From assembly GCA_018806985.1 (NCBI GenBank), contig JADANN010000372.1, forward strand, positions 806,001 through 870,000: 64,000 bases of DNA, in the 5' to 3' direction. This DNA comes from Angiostrongylus vasorum (Eukaryota; Nematoda; Chromadorea; Rhabditida; Metastrongylidae). Every line of letters begins with the position of its first letter. Within the stretch, counting starts at the first letter, position 1. The notes under the pieces were generated by a model. It was given only the letters and a program-made list of their open reading frames with translations, did not search any database and was not told where the DNA came from. Shown here in pieces: positions 33,801 through 43,659 of this stretch. A program made the position numbers and the translations under genes.

Positions 33801-36800
33801 ATGACAGTTGAGAAGGAACAAATCAAACGAAAGATGGACTTTGTATAAACCACGACACTGAATTATAAATGCGTGGTTTTCGTTTTCAGCAATTGCGAGG
33901 TCGTTATACATTATATGTTCGCTTTTATGCAAGAAACACATACAACATGACAGTAGCTGATGTTTCGGCAGTATCGTCTTCTTCGGAACCGTTTTTTACG
34001 TGACTTCCTGAGGAAGAAAACAGCAGATGCTCAGTCATCAACCAAATGCTACTGTAATCAACTGTTATTTTATTCCTCAGTGAAAGTCATGTAAAAAGTG
34101 GCTCTGAAGAAGGCGATACTGCCGAAACGCCAGCTATTGTTGTATTATATATGTTGAGAGGTGAGAGATAAACGTATACTCTATAACACCCTCACTGTTG
34201 CTGAACAAGAAAACGACGCATTTGTAATCGAACGAAAGAATTGCTGAGTTCCGGAGAATGTGATCTGGGTCATGCGAAATAAAGATGAAAGTGTTTATAT
34301 AGGAGTGTTAAAGTGCAAAGAACAAGGTGGTTAAAGAACTGATTTTCAATTTTTTGGACGGCTTTAAAATCTCCTCCGACGGCAGAGCTTGTAGATCTTA
34401 TAGCAAGCAATTTCGTTTAGTAGGACTGTTTTAGACAATAGATTATCAGGATCGCTCGCGATTCTTTCCTTGACGACTAGTTGGTTGTTCCGTATGCACT
34501 AAGTTAAGTGCATGAAGAGTAACTCCAGCTGTTTATTTCGTTTTTAAAGAGTTCATTTCTATACCTTCCGTATTTGTTCGATACCTTATCCATCGTGATT
34601 GTTTGCCATACGTGTCTAATGAAAGGCCATTCTCTCCATTTAACAATTTACAAAATAGCATTTTCTCGAAGGTGGTATAGCCCACAGTGAGGGTGTGGAA
34701 AACACAGGCTTAATCCTACGCGATTTGTTTTTTCATGCGAGATTTGAATTCGACTGAAAGATAAGCTACGTTGTTCTTAAGCAGCACTCATAATCGTCCC
34801 CGTTGTTGTTGTCTTTGCAAGCTAAGCTTTTAAGTGCACTAGTCACATGAGTGGATAAGCTCTTTTGCACTTAACCATCATTAGCACATAATGTGACTAG
34901 CTTGTTTGCTTGAACATTGTGTACACGATTACTGTAGCTCCGCGGGTCAATTAGAAAATCAGAATATCTGATCCTATTCCATGTAATCAATATCCAGAGT
35001 ACATCTTCACATTGTGGGAGAGTTTCATAGCCCTTCTCTCAAACCTATGCATATCACACCTAAGTAGTTCCGTACTTGTCGTTTAGCGCTGCGATTACAG
35101 CGGCACTACCACACAAACATGGTCATTGGTTCGATAGAGCAGCCAGGATAAACTGAGTCCTTCATGGCTAGTTGGCACTAGAGTTGTCTGAAAGGACAAA
35201 AATCCATATGTGACACATCGATGGATCCATGCAAGTCATTGTATAGACTAAATATGCATTCGATCACCTCTACGATACTACGAATGGCCTTCAAGACATC
35301 TTGATTTCCCAAGAGATTAATCAATGTTGGGAAGCTTCATTCTTTTTTATTGTTGTTTATTACAACAGATTAGAATAAAATAGCATCGTTAGCTGTTCTC
35401 TTCCATGCATAACAACAAATAGTTTTGGTTATAAAGGAGATGATCCAGAAAACTACTACTAGAAGGATTAATGATGTTGTTAATCTCATAGGATAAAGCG
35501 ATGGAAGCCGATCATATTCGGATTAAATGAATCGTTTTTTACCCTTTAAAAAATCACAGATTTCTTCGGAAAAGTGGCTCCTATAAACATATAATAAACT
35601 TAGAGAATCTTAGATTAGTGTCGAAAAACTCTTAGACGATTAATTTCCTCTACGTTTCTTCTTTTATTGGTTTGAAATATCATAATGAATCCACACCAGA
35701 GTATTGAATTCTCTCTTTTTTTTCCTTTTTTTCCTTTTTTCATTCCTTGGAGCCATAAGCATTTATATTTTCTCAGCTTATTCATGTTTCTTTCCTCTTT
35801 GACTATCATTGCTGCTTTCCATTAGTCATTAAAATTTCGATTACCTTCACGGTTTATGAGAGTCAGTGGAATATTTGTGATAAGGAGAAAAAGCCACAGA
35901 AATTACAACAGTCGTAGAAGCCTCGTTTACAAAGGGAACTGATATGTTACAAGTAAAACAAAAACGAGCTGTTTCTTTCGTTTTTTTGACAGCCAAAGAC
36001 TCATCGTGGCTGTGGGAAGGAGGGAGGTGTTTTTTTGTGGCCGTTAGATGTACAACAGGGGTTCCCTCACTCCAGGCAATGTCTCTCCAAACGAGAAGTT
36101 TAATATTTTTTATCGGGAAGGATAGCTAAGAGCCAAACAACGTCAGGATTCACTGCATCCCGGCGATAAAAACCTAGGGAGAGCAACAGAAGAAGCTTCA
36201 AGACTTTTAGAGAAGGAAATCTTATCCAGCTAGCAATCTGAGATTATATTCACTGGAGCCGTGTGATTTCTTATGGCTCATAAAAAAAGGTTAGCATTCG
36301 GTTTTTTAACGAAATTGGATTTTTCCACTTGAAACTGAATGAATTCAAAAATTTTTAAGCTCAGTGGTCCCATAATGAAGCATGACTCTTCAAGTTGTAA
36401 ATATTCCCGTTTCATGACTTTAGTCGGCACTTTTATTTCAGTCAGAAGCGTTGTAGATCAATGGAACCAATCAGTAGAGAGTACGGTGTCGATCTTTCAT
36501 GAGGAGGTCGAAAAACCGACTAAACAGTGGACGACATTCATAATAAAAATTGATATAATCTACTATCCTTTAGCCAATAGCTCACCAATCAATATATCGA
36601 CTTTTCAGCTCACAACTCGCGTTATGTGGTAATTTCCTCTATTCGACTTTGTTCAAATGGGCATCGGACGAATTATGTGTACCGCTTTTCTTTTCCCATT
36701 ATATGGTTACAACAATGCATATTTCTGTCACATTATCGGTTCTCGTACACATGGCTGGGGTGAGTATTGATCGATTATTGATTTAGAACGTTTTTTGTTA

Positions 36801-39800
36801 TCTGCACAGAAAATGTTCTTCATGAATTCTCTTATATGATATTACTGTGTAATTTTGTTGTGAGATGAAAGTTATCCCTCCCAACGGTTTACCGCCTTAT
36901 CGTGGCTGGGAGGTGTTCCTGGGTGTCGGACTGCGATGTACAGCGGGGGAATTCGTCCGCCCGGCAGGGGTCTCCCAATCTGAGAAGGAGTCCGACCTTT
37001 CCATCAGGAAACCTAGCTAAGAGTAAACCAATACCAGGATTAACCACCGTCTTGGTGGTACCAAGTCGCATGGTGGCAAATCTCCCTCAGATCAACAAGG
37101 GCTGCGACTGCCCGTAGTGGTGAAGACCTGGCGCAGACTTTGGCCAGGCTGTCCTCGGGATTCCAGGGAACCACAATGGCTTAACCACCAAATCTCCGAT
37201 AAATGGTGATGGGGCTCGCACAACCAGTGAGCATGGGCCGTTCAGGTGTCAGGTGTCAGGCGTCAGGATGAAATTTATCAAAATGAAATTTATTAATTAA
37301 TTCACCAATTTTACCAGTTTGGTAAGTCCCATTGTTGGTTCTAGTTCATGTAGTCGGATTGAGTATTGATCGACTATTGATCGGAGATCCTCATTTTTTA
37401 TCTACACAAAAATCTTTCGTCACAGGAATTCCTTTGTTCTATCTTATTTTTTAAATTAACTTTATTATTTTGTTATTGCGCTAGTTAGCGTTCCTAGCGA
37501 TTCAAATACTTCAGCGCTACCTATTGAATTTTTATTTCAGGTATTCCATGTTGTTGCTCTTTCAATTATTCGATATTGTTCATTATCAAGATTGGCGAAT
37601 ATAAACTCATCACAGCAGTGGTTTACCTATCAGGTGATTATTTATTGATATTTTGTTAAAGACTGTCAAAACCACAACGATGTTGAGATATTTGCAAAAC
37701 TTGCACCCCGGGCCAGATCGAACCACGATTACGCTATCTGGGGTCTCGCGTACCATGCACTGCACCACGGACGCCCTTGCTCTACCTGACCTAGTTTTTT
37801 ACCTAACGCTGCCATCAACAATACCCATCTGTGGGATTAATAGAAGTGATCGTCTGTGTCACCACTTCCTAGCCTTTTAATGATGCGGAAACTATTTACT
37901 ATTGAAACTACTTACTGAAACATTATGAGAAAGGTGCCGAGCCACCAAAATTGCGTAACGGTAGAAAGGAAGCACTCATAAAGGAAGTAGAATGACGAAT
38001 TTATTGATGTTTGCTAGATTTCGTGCATTATTCCATGGATTCCATATGAAGAAACTCGTCACGATATTAATCACGATCCACTGAACTATCGCTCAATTCT
38101 TTCAAATGGGACAAATATGGGCCGAAAGTGAATAAAGCCTTAATAGTGGTGAATTCAGTAGTTCAGCTTCTTGCCCGCGTTAGATTACGTTTACATACTC
38201 CTTTTTTGTTTACGTGACTTAACTTGCATATTGTTCGGCTCCTAAACCTTCTTTCTTTCGGTTTATTATTTCGCATTTCTGTAATCCATGGTTCCCACTA
38301 CTAGAAGATTTTGAGCTTTCTTATGAATGTCGTCGAATGTTGGTTGAATTGATTCTTCCTGAAATCTTGAGTTCTTCTAGGGCGTTCTTAAGGTTTTAAC
38401 CACATAGACAGTCTCCTATCTTCTAGGACAATGAGGACACTTTTTCTTTTTTTTCTTCAGAAATGTCGAATAGCACTGGTGATTATCTTCGTTAGTGTCG
38501 CCGTTATCGGTATCCCGTTACATCTCACATCGAAAGTGGTTATGGTGAGCGATCATTGCTTTTTCATAGACATTAGAAGTCCTACCAATGAAAATAAAAG
38601 AATTCTTGAAGCAATTAAAGTTATAATAAAAGCTTTTCATCTCTGAGGAAATATTGCATAATGTTTGATTTCATATACCGTGCAATAAAAAATTCACTCG
38701 GATCGATTTAACAATCGACTTTATAAGGTAAATGAATTCTTGAGATATGTCAGAACAAATTTTTATTTGGACATTTGGATATTTGGACAGCCCATCCTCA
38801 CTGGTAGAGCGGATCCTTGAATATTCTCCACTTTTCGGAACTTAGCTGGTTTATCCATTGTGTTTCCCTGGAATACCGAGGTCAGCCTGGCCAATATGTG
38901 TCTGCCTCAGGTCGTCACCACCGCCAGCAGTCGCCGCCTTTGTGGATCAGAGAAAGATTTGCCACCATGCGACTAGTTTAATACCAGGACGGTGGGTGAT
39001 CCTGACATTGGCTTACTCCTAGCTGGGCTTCCTGATGGAGACGCCGGTCTCCTTCTCAGCTTGAGAGACTCTGCCGGTGGAATGAATCCCGCCGCTGTAC
39101 ACCGGAGCCCAGCACCCAGGAAAACCACCCAGCCACGATGCGGCGGTGAGCCGTTAGGAGAAAACAATTTTAATTGGGACTTTTATTTTCTTATTCCTTG
39201 ACTTAGTGCCATTTCTTAAATTTTACTTTATAGTGTGAATGCAAACCGTGAAGCTGTAGTTTATTGACCACATTAGTTCGATTTTCAGGTGGATGAAAAC
39301 GAGAGTTGCGCAGTTCGTTATCCGGCGTTACGTAACGCGACTGCGTACCAGTTACAGTTCTCGTCTTTTCCGTACTTGCATACACTGAGCTTTTGGCTGT
39401 TCAACTTCTGCTCTAAAATCATTCCATCGGTGTGTTACTACAGCAGTAAATCATTGAACGACTGCTAGAGCTCTTGTAGTGCGGTGGTTCGAGGTGGTCC
39501 ACAATGCACACGTGGTCACTGGGTCGATCCACTTCCGTCTGTCCCTCGAAAGTCGGCAAATTGATGCCAGACTTGTATATGAAAAAGCTTTCTCGGATCT
39601 ATAGAGAGATCGGCTACTTGCGACATTTTTGGCAATAAGCAACAGTTTAGATTAGAACCAAATTTACTTCGTTCATAAATAGCCTCTCTTTGCACTGCGC
39701 TACATTATCCCGCTCTTAATTTTAATCCGCCTATCATAATTCATAGTGATAAATGATATCGTAGTCGAAATATCTAACATCATCTTCTTTTACTCCTTTC

Positions 39801-42800
39801 TTGAAATTTCCATTTTTCCCCCTTTTCATTCTTCCTCTTTTTTCCTTCATCTTTCTTTTTAGTGATAAGCGATATCGTAATCGAAATATCTGAGGTTACC
39901 GACGTTTCATTTTTGGAAACTCGATTTTTTTCCTCTTTTCATTCTTCTTCCTTTTCCTTCATCTTTCCTTTATTTGTCTTAGATAAGTATTTATTGCTGT
40001 TCTTCTTTTTACTTCAGATTATCCTATGTGTCATGACGTTTCTTATTCTTAATCAGTTGAAGCAAATTCAACAACTGAGTGCTCGATTTATGAACGTCAA
40101 ACGAGACAAACAACATCAGCGAACAACAAAAATGATTTTAGTAAGTGATGAAATATTTTTCAAGAGCTTCTTCCTTATTTTAATATTTTATTTTTAAATA
40201 ATTACACGGACCAAATTTTTCAGACGTATTCTTTTCATCCAGTGAATACTGAATTAAAAAATACACTGCAAAAATTCAGAGAATAACCACCGATTTTGCT
40301 AATCAATAAGTAAACTGCTTTGCGGAGGTTACGCTTTTAATTGACGCCATATTTTTCCTTTCATACAATGTGCTTTCAAGGAATCACTGGACGTTTCGTG
40401 TTTATCTTCATGAGATGGCGTTTTTCAGACGAAAAATGAGAAATTGTCACTTCAAAAATGATGAATTAATATTAACACCTACTCTGATACTTACATTATC
40501 CGTTCTTAAACGAAAACCGGTCCCACCAAAACTTTTTTCGATCTATCTCATTCCGTTGTTTAGCTACGGTCACCATCCATGCAGCTGTCACGACTTTCTG
40601 TCCTCATCGTATAGCGCTAGTCGATCTACGGTAAAAATTCCGTGAACATTTTAGTTCCAGAAATGAGCATCACTTCGGAAAACCAGTAGAAAAGAATGTG
40701 GTAGCAAGTGAAAGCACGCAAATGGTTGCTAACATCACATTGTTTGACGAATGCGCGAGAGTAAATTTGGATGAACCTAAAAGATGCAGTGTAACATAGT
40801 ACTTGGTTGAACTCTACAAACTCATCAGTGTGAAAGCAAATGCCATATAGACGTCAAATTCTTGTGACAGCAGTAGGTCCAGCCTCTGGCATGATTACTT
40901 AAGTCCCAAAAGAGTTCAATATTTTTATCCAAAAAATACAGCTAGGAATAGCCCAAAGCAAGATGTTATTCCACTTTCACCTTGGAATAATCATCGTTGG
41001 CTGGCGGAAAACTTCCGATTCAGTAAGGATTGACAACTACCTAAGGGTGGATGAGACAAACGGGAACGAAATGGGACGAATATCTCAATTTTCCGAGGAG
41101 AACCTACTGCTCAGGAAAAGAAACCCCCTCATCAACGAATTACGGGAAGAGGAAATTGCCCTGTGGGTCCTGCACTAGTTGCCAGTGCCAGTACGGATTT
41201 AAAATTGTTTACATTCATAATTCCCTCATATTTCGTCAAATAAACGTCGTTGCTCGATTTTACGTTTGTACTCGTTCAATAGAGAACTTATACAAGAAAT
41301 CATTATTTCTTTTATTCCTGAAAAAATACAGGTGACTACTACTTTCCTTCTCTTTCCACCTTCTCTTTCCACACTTTCAACTTTTCTAGAATATCGATTT
41401 TATTTTCAGATTATTATGTTCGTCTTTATCATCGTTGAGCTACCACAAGGTCTACTAGCTGTATTGTCTACAGTAACCGATCTTCAGTTAATCGCCTCCT
41501 TAGGTGAGAAGTAGGACTAGCCAGACTCGATGAAGAGAAAAAATCATAGATATTGTTGTAATCAGAAACAACTGACGATGAACTACAAAAGTTCCCTAGG
41601 GGGCGCATTAAAACTCGTCCATGCTCGAAAACACTCCCTCATCAGAAACTGGTGATGATCTACGATGGTTTCCCAAGGGCAGCATAACATCTTGTGCATG
41701 AACAAAGCTACGCAGTAAGTAGAACTGGTGGTGATTTACGAGTACCTCCTAAAGGGTCTGCATGAGGTCTGGCTCATGGACAGAGTTGTGCACTCAGGGA
41801 AGTTGTCAATTTAGAGAAAAGTTGAACTTTTTCTTAAATACGTATTTAGTGTTTAGACGTACGTCCTCTACAGTTGAGAAAATGGGCTTGGCGTGCTAAG
41901 TCGTCATCAAATAGCAAATTCCTTTTTGTTTTTTTCTTCTCGAAGGCTATCACTAAACAAAGTAGTCTGGGAATAGGATTCCATAGAAATAAATAATTTG
42001 CGACTCATACAAAAAGTTGGAAAACAGCAATACATCCCTAAATGTAGTAAAATTGATCGTCTGTATCATCGCTTGTTATGCTTTCAATGATCAACCCTTC
42101 CGAACAGGTATCAACAATGTTTACAGTTGTCTCTACTGCTCGTCGGACCTATTTCACGGACTCCATCCTTTCAGCCGACACGCATAAAACAAAAATTTCA
42201 CTTTGAAGCGCCTTTTTAAACTCTTTGGCGAAAAGATAATCACGATCTTTGGGTTTATACCATCGTCCTTAAGCCATCTTTACAGTAAGCTAAGTGCTGC
42301 CAACGGAATCCCTATCGTGCTCAAAGGATGCGAACTACAAAGAAGCAACCGTGCATCCGACCTACGAAGGTCGTCGACTACATGTGTAGCACTAAAGAAC
42401 ATCATACTGCACCTACTTCCGTACTTTAGTGTGCCTACACGATATGTGAAGACGAACGACTGGCTGTTTAAGCGCGCATCCACGAGTAACTTACCTGACC
42501 TTGTTCTAGCATTCTTGTTCATAGCTGTGTTCCTCGTTTTCTTTCCCGGAATCTCGAGTTACAGCTTAACTTATGACATTTCACTGGATGGATCGATAGC
42601 GAAAAAAACATCTCTATGTCAACGTTCAGTACCAAAGAATGCCTCAGTCTAATCTACGATTACACAATTACAGATTTAAACCAGTAAGGAGAGTAAAGAT
42701 AATGGGCCAGATAAAGAAGGATTTAGATTAGGGAGAATATAAGCCGTCTAAATGCCTATCGAATTTCTGGTTGAACTTTAGGTGATTTCACGGAGATGGT

Positions 42801-42975
42801 CACGTTACTGACGTCATGTGTTATTTTCGCTTTATTCTGCCTAATGAATGGCAAAATTCGATCCGCTTTCATGGAGGCGCCTTGTTTTCAATGGTTAGAG
42901 CAGTGGGTACGAACAATTATCGAGCGTAGGTTCGTTCCTTTATCACATTGCTTAAGAACTTTTATTATATGTTAG
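28751..42975 (+). CDS. DMSR/Srw-like neuropeptide G-protein-coupled receptor, eight exons
   Basis: A seven-helix receptor of the nematode peptide-GPCR type (myosuppressin-receptor-like or Srw group), expected in the plasma membrane of neurons or muscle. Exons: 28751-28911, 36609-36759, 37541-37633, 38461-38544, 39289-39429, 40018-40140, 41410-41503, 42782-42975 (TAG). Every junction has GT/AG sites and the phases agree; the product is 346 residues. TM1 is LVLILCISGSVGHLVSI, followed by the NPTNAFLISMS turn. TM2 is in CSQLALCGNFLYS. Cys in SDELCVP can pair with Cys in ECL2 (DENESC). TM3 ends in HVVALSIIRYCSL, with IIRY replacing the DRY motif. TM6 is FVFIIVELPQGLLAV and TM7 is LLTSCVIFALFCLMNGKIR. 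An acceptor TTATTTAG six bases before the ATG suggests spliced-leader trans-splicing. Introns hold SINEs, fold-back elements and repeat C. The last exon could end earlier by splicing at 42928. Confidence 0.85.
29215..29345 (-). repeat. SINE A fragment
   Basis: Minus-strand piece with GCAGAGGTGATTGAATGCGC and a worn continuation. Both ends are missing. Confidence 0.45.
29972..30232 (+). repeat. SINE A copy, full length
   Basis: Head CTCGTGTCGCGCAGTGGTAGG, B box TAGGATCGATCCCC, body AGCACTGGCTCGATAGATCG, end GGGATTGATTAACGCCAAGA, tail TCATCCTTTTATCCTTTA. Confidence 0.9.
30712..30852. repeat. Hexamer (ATTACT)n followed by trinucleotide (ATT)n
   Basis: About fourteen units of ATTACT pass without a break into about twenty units of ATT. 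Long open frames of Ile, Thr and Leu on the plus strand here are artefacts. Confidence 0.95.
31355..31770 (-). repeat. SINE B copy, diverged
   Basis: Minus strand with CGTCGTCCACGAACGTGTAC, TTTTCGTCTTCATTACGAAT and AATAGCCGGGATAGAGCTTC. At the right, GGATCATTACCACTGCGCTA is the complement of a tRNA-like A box. Confidence 0.6.
32420..32765. repeat. Fold-back (MITE-like) element, complete
   Basis: Left arm GGTGCTGAGATATTTGCAAA and right arm TTTGCAAATATCTCAGCATC. Each arm carries a copy of the interior block (CACCACACCATGCGGGTC left, its complement GACCCGCATGGTGTGGTG right), so most of the element is one long hairpin with a central spacer of about 60 bases. Confidence 0.9.
33225..33380 (+). repeat. 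SINE-like fragment
   Basis: GGTTGTTCGACCCCGCTCC (B-box-like), then CCAACCAAGCTTCCTATCCC and AATTAGTACCAGATTCATCT match the SINE A body; it then diverges. Confidence 0.4.
33513..33815 (-). repeat. SINE A copy, full length
   Basis: Minus strand: tail ACAAAGGACAAAGGACAAAG at left (a variant with TTTGTCC units), body GCCAGTGCTGCTATCCTTCC, head complement CCACTGCACTACACGCGCCC at right. Confidence 0.9.
33840..34000 (-). mobile_element. Solo PLE tail, left arm of an inverted pair
   Basis: The segment ATGCGTGGTTTTCGTTTTCA to CGGAACCG matches the tail of PLE copy 3 (23165-23300). It includes a worn hammerhead-like motif (CCGAAGA, GAAACATC, AGCT on minus). No coding part is attached. Confidence 0.75.
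34080..34245 (+). mobile_element. Solo PLE tail, right arm of an inverted pair
   Basis: Inverse copy of the neighbouring arm: AAAGTGGCTCTGAAGAAGG to AACAAGAAAACGACGCATTT. Together with 33840-34000 it forms an inverted repeat with arms of about 150 bases and a spacer of about 80. Confidence 0.75.
34099..34136 (+). ncRNA. Hammerhead-like motif in solo PLE tail
   Basis: Plus strand: GGCT, CTGAAGA, A, GGCGATACTGCC, GAAACGCC, AGCT. Outer helix GGCT/AGCT is 4 bp with one G-U; stem II GGC/GCC is 3 bp. Core boxes are intact, and the triplet is GCC instead of GUC. Confidence 0.45.
35060..35345 (+). repeat. SINE A copy, strongly diverged
   Basis: Landmarks: TTAGCGCTGCGATTACAGCG, GTCATTGGTTCGATAGAGC (B-box-like), ATGCATTCGATCACCTCTAC and GAGATTAATCAATGTTGGG at the end. 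Confidence 0.5.
36868..37265 (+). repeat. Repeat family C, copy 2 (in GPCR intron 2)
   Basis: Begins TATCCCTCCCAACGGTTTAC and ends CACAACCAGTGAGCATGGGC, followed by a tandem CAGGTGT/CAGGCGT tail. The tail unit differs from copy 1 (TAAG), as expected if each copy acquired its own simple repeat on insertion. Confidence 0.85.
37670..37880 (-). repeat. Fold-back-type fragment with a well-preserved tRNA-like region (in GPCR intron 3)
   Basis: The left end CACAACGATGTTGAGATATT belongs to the fold-back family. Read on minus, 37775-37700 shows GTCCGTGGTGCAGTGCATGG (A box) and AATCGTGGTTCGATCTGG (B box) with about 30 bases between, like a tRNA. Acceptor-stem pairing is poor, so it is not a functional tRNA gene. 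Confidence 0.55.
38285..38430 (-). repeat. SINE B fragment (in GPCR intron 3)
   Basis: Minus-strand body: TTATGAATGTCGTCGAATGT, GATTCTTCCTGAAATCTTGA. Head and tail are missing. Confidence 0.5.
38785..39170 (-). repeat. Repeat family C, copy 3 (in GPCR intron 4)
   Basis: Inverse of copies 1 and 2: right end CGATGCGGCGGTGAGCCGTT, interior CCTTTGTGGATCAGAGAAAG and ATTGTGTTTCCCTGGAATAC. It ends within the last 120 bases before GPCR exon 5. Confidence 0.82.
39468..39640 (+). repeat. SINE A copy, truncated (in GPCR intron 5)
   Basis: Head TCTTGTAGTGCGGTGGTTCG and CACTGGGTCGATCCAC, then AAATTGATGCCAGACTTGTA. The 3' half is lost. Confidence 0.6.
40141..41409. other. GPCR intron 6 (1.3 kb), unassigned
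   Basis: Starts GTAAGT, ends TTTTCAG. No repeat family was recognised; short open frames are without support. Confidence 0.5.
41565..41810. repeat. Three worn tandem units of about 80 bp (in GPCR intron 7)
   Basis: Three successive segments share the order AGAAACAACTGACGATG / AGAAACTGGTGATGATC / AGAACTGGTGGTGATTTAC, then a CCTAGGG-CCAAGGG-CTAAAGGG block, then CCATGCTCG / TGTGCATGAAC / CTCATGGAC. This suggests an old tandem duplication. Confidence 0.55.
41811..42781. other. Rest of GPCR intron 7, with an unsupported 149-codon frame
   Basis: Ends TTGAACTTTAG. The open frame 42203-42652 (plus) contains a hydrophobic stretch (LVLAFLFIAVFLVFFPG) but no known motif and sits entirely inside the intron. 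It may be chance or an unrecognised insertion. Confidence 0.3.
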
Positions 42976-43074
42976 TATTATTATCGAAGCTAGGAATGAA
43001 ATTTTCAATGTATTCAAATCTTTATCGAATAATCTCAGTCTTGATTTTTTTGCATAACTTTAATTAAATATAGC

Positions 43075-43390
43075 AACTCTATGTAGCGCAGTGGTGAGGA
43101 GTGCCTTGAAGAGTAACCTTTTGCACACATTTGGTCATAGGTTCGATCTCGTATTCCAAACTAACTATACTCCTTATCATCCCGAAGCAGGAAAATTGGT
43201 ATCGGATCTGTCCATAGTGATAAAAAACACAAACTTTACCCATTGCCAAGCCTCTCAACTCGTTTTGTAGCCGAAATATGCATCAAGTTATCTCTTCGAT
43301 GACACGAAATGAGTCAGGTGCTTGACTAATGCCCAAAGAAATTGAGCAACACCGGATGCTTTATCCGTCACTCCTAAAATAAAAAAAATA
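43075..43390 (+). repeat. SINE A subfamily copy
   Basis: Head CTATGTAGCGCAGTGGTGAG and GGTCATAGGTTCGATCTCG, body AAAATTGGTATCGGATCTGT, end TTATCCGTCACTCC. Tail-to-tail with the next copy. Confidence 0.75.
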
Positions 43391-43394
43391 AAGC

Positions 43395-43655
43395 TCTCTG
43401 ACTTGATCAGCTCTTGAGGGATGAGCATGTATTCGCATTCATTAAGCACCGTTAAGAGTGAGTGAATACATATCTAGCTTATAAATGACTCACGGTGGCC
43501 TACGATGTATCCAGTCAGTGCTTCCATGTTTGTAGCCATATCTGGTGACAGTTTGTCTACCCCGGAGAGATGGAAGGCTTGATGAGCCTAGGGAAAGGGG
43601 TCGAACCCACGTTTAATAAAGGGCAACCCTAACCAAAGCCACACGCGCCCACTTT
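43395..43655 (-). repeat. SINE A copy, diverged, tail-to-tail with previous
   Basis: Minus strand: AAAGCTCTCTGACTTGATCAG at left, CGGAGAGATGGAAGGCTTGA in the body, and AAAGCCACACGCGCCC at right as the end of the head. Confidence 0.75.
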
Positions 43656-43659
43656 ATCC

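Larger units (their letters stand above)
28912..36608 (+). other. GPCR intron 1 (7.7 kb), repeat-filled
   Basis: Starts GTAAGA and ends TTTTCAG. It carries most of the GPCR locus's repeats: SINE A and B copies, a hexamer/trinucleotide microsatellite, a fold-back element and an inverted PLE tail pair. Stretches between these (for example 30240-30700, 32770-33220, 34250-35060, 35350-36600) contain AT-rich sequence without a recognised gene. Confidence 0.75.

Noticed and set aside
37700..37775. Minus-strand tRNA gene in GPCR intron 3
   Set aside because: Good A and B boxes but no convincing acceptor stem, and it lies in a fold-back-type repeat.
42203..42652. 149-codon plus-strand frame inside GPCR intron 7
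   Set aside because: No motif, no splice signals that fit, and it sits wholly within an intron of a well-supported gene.
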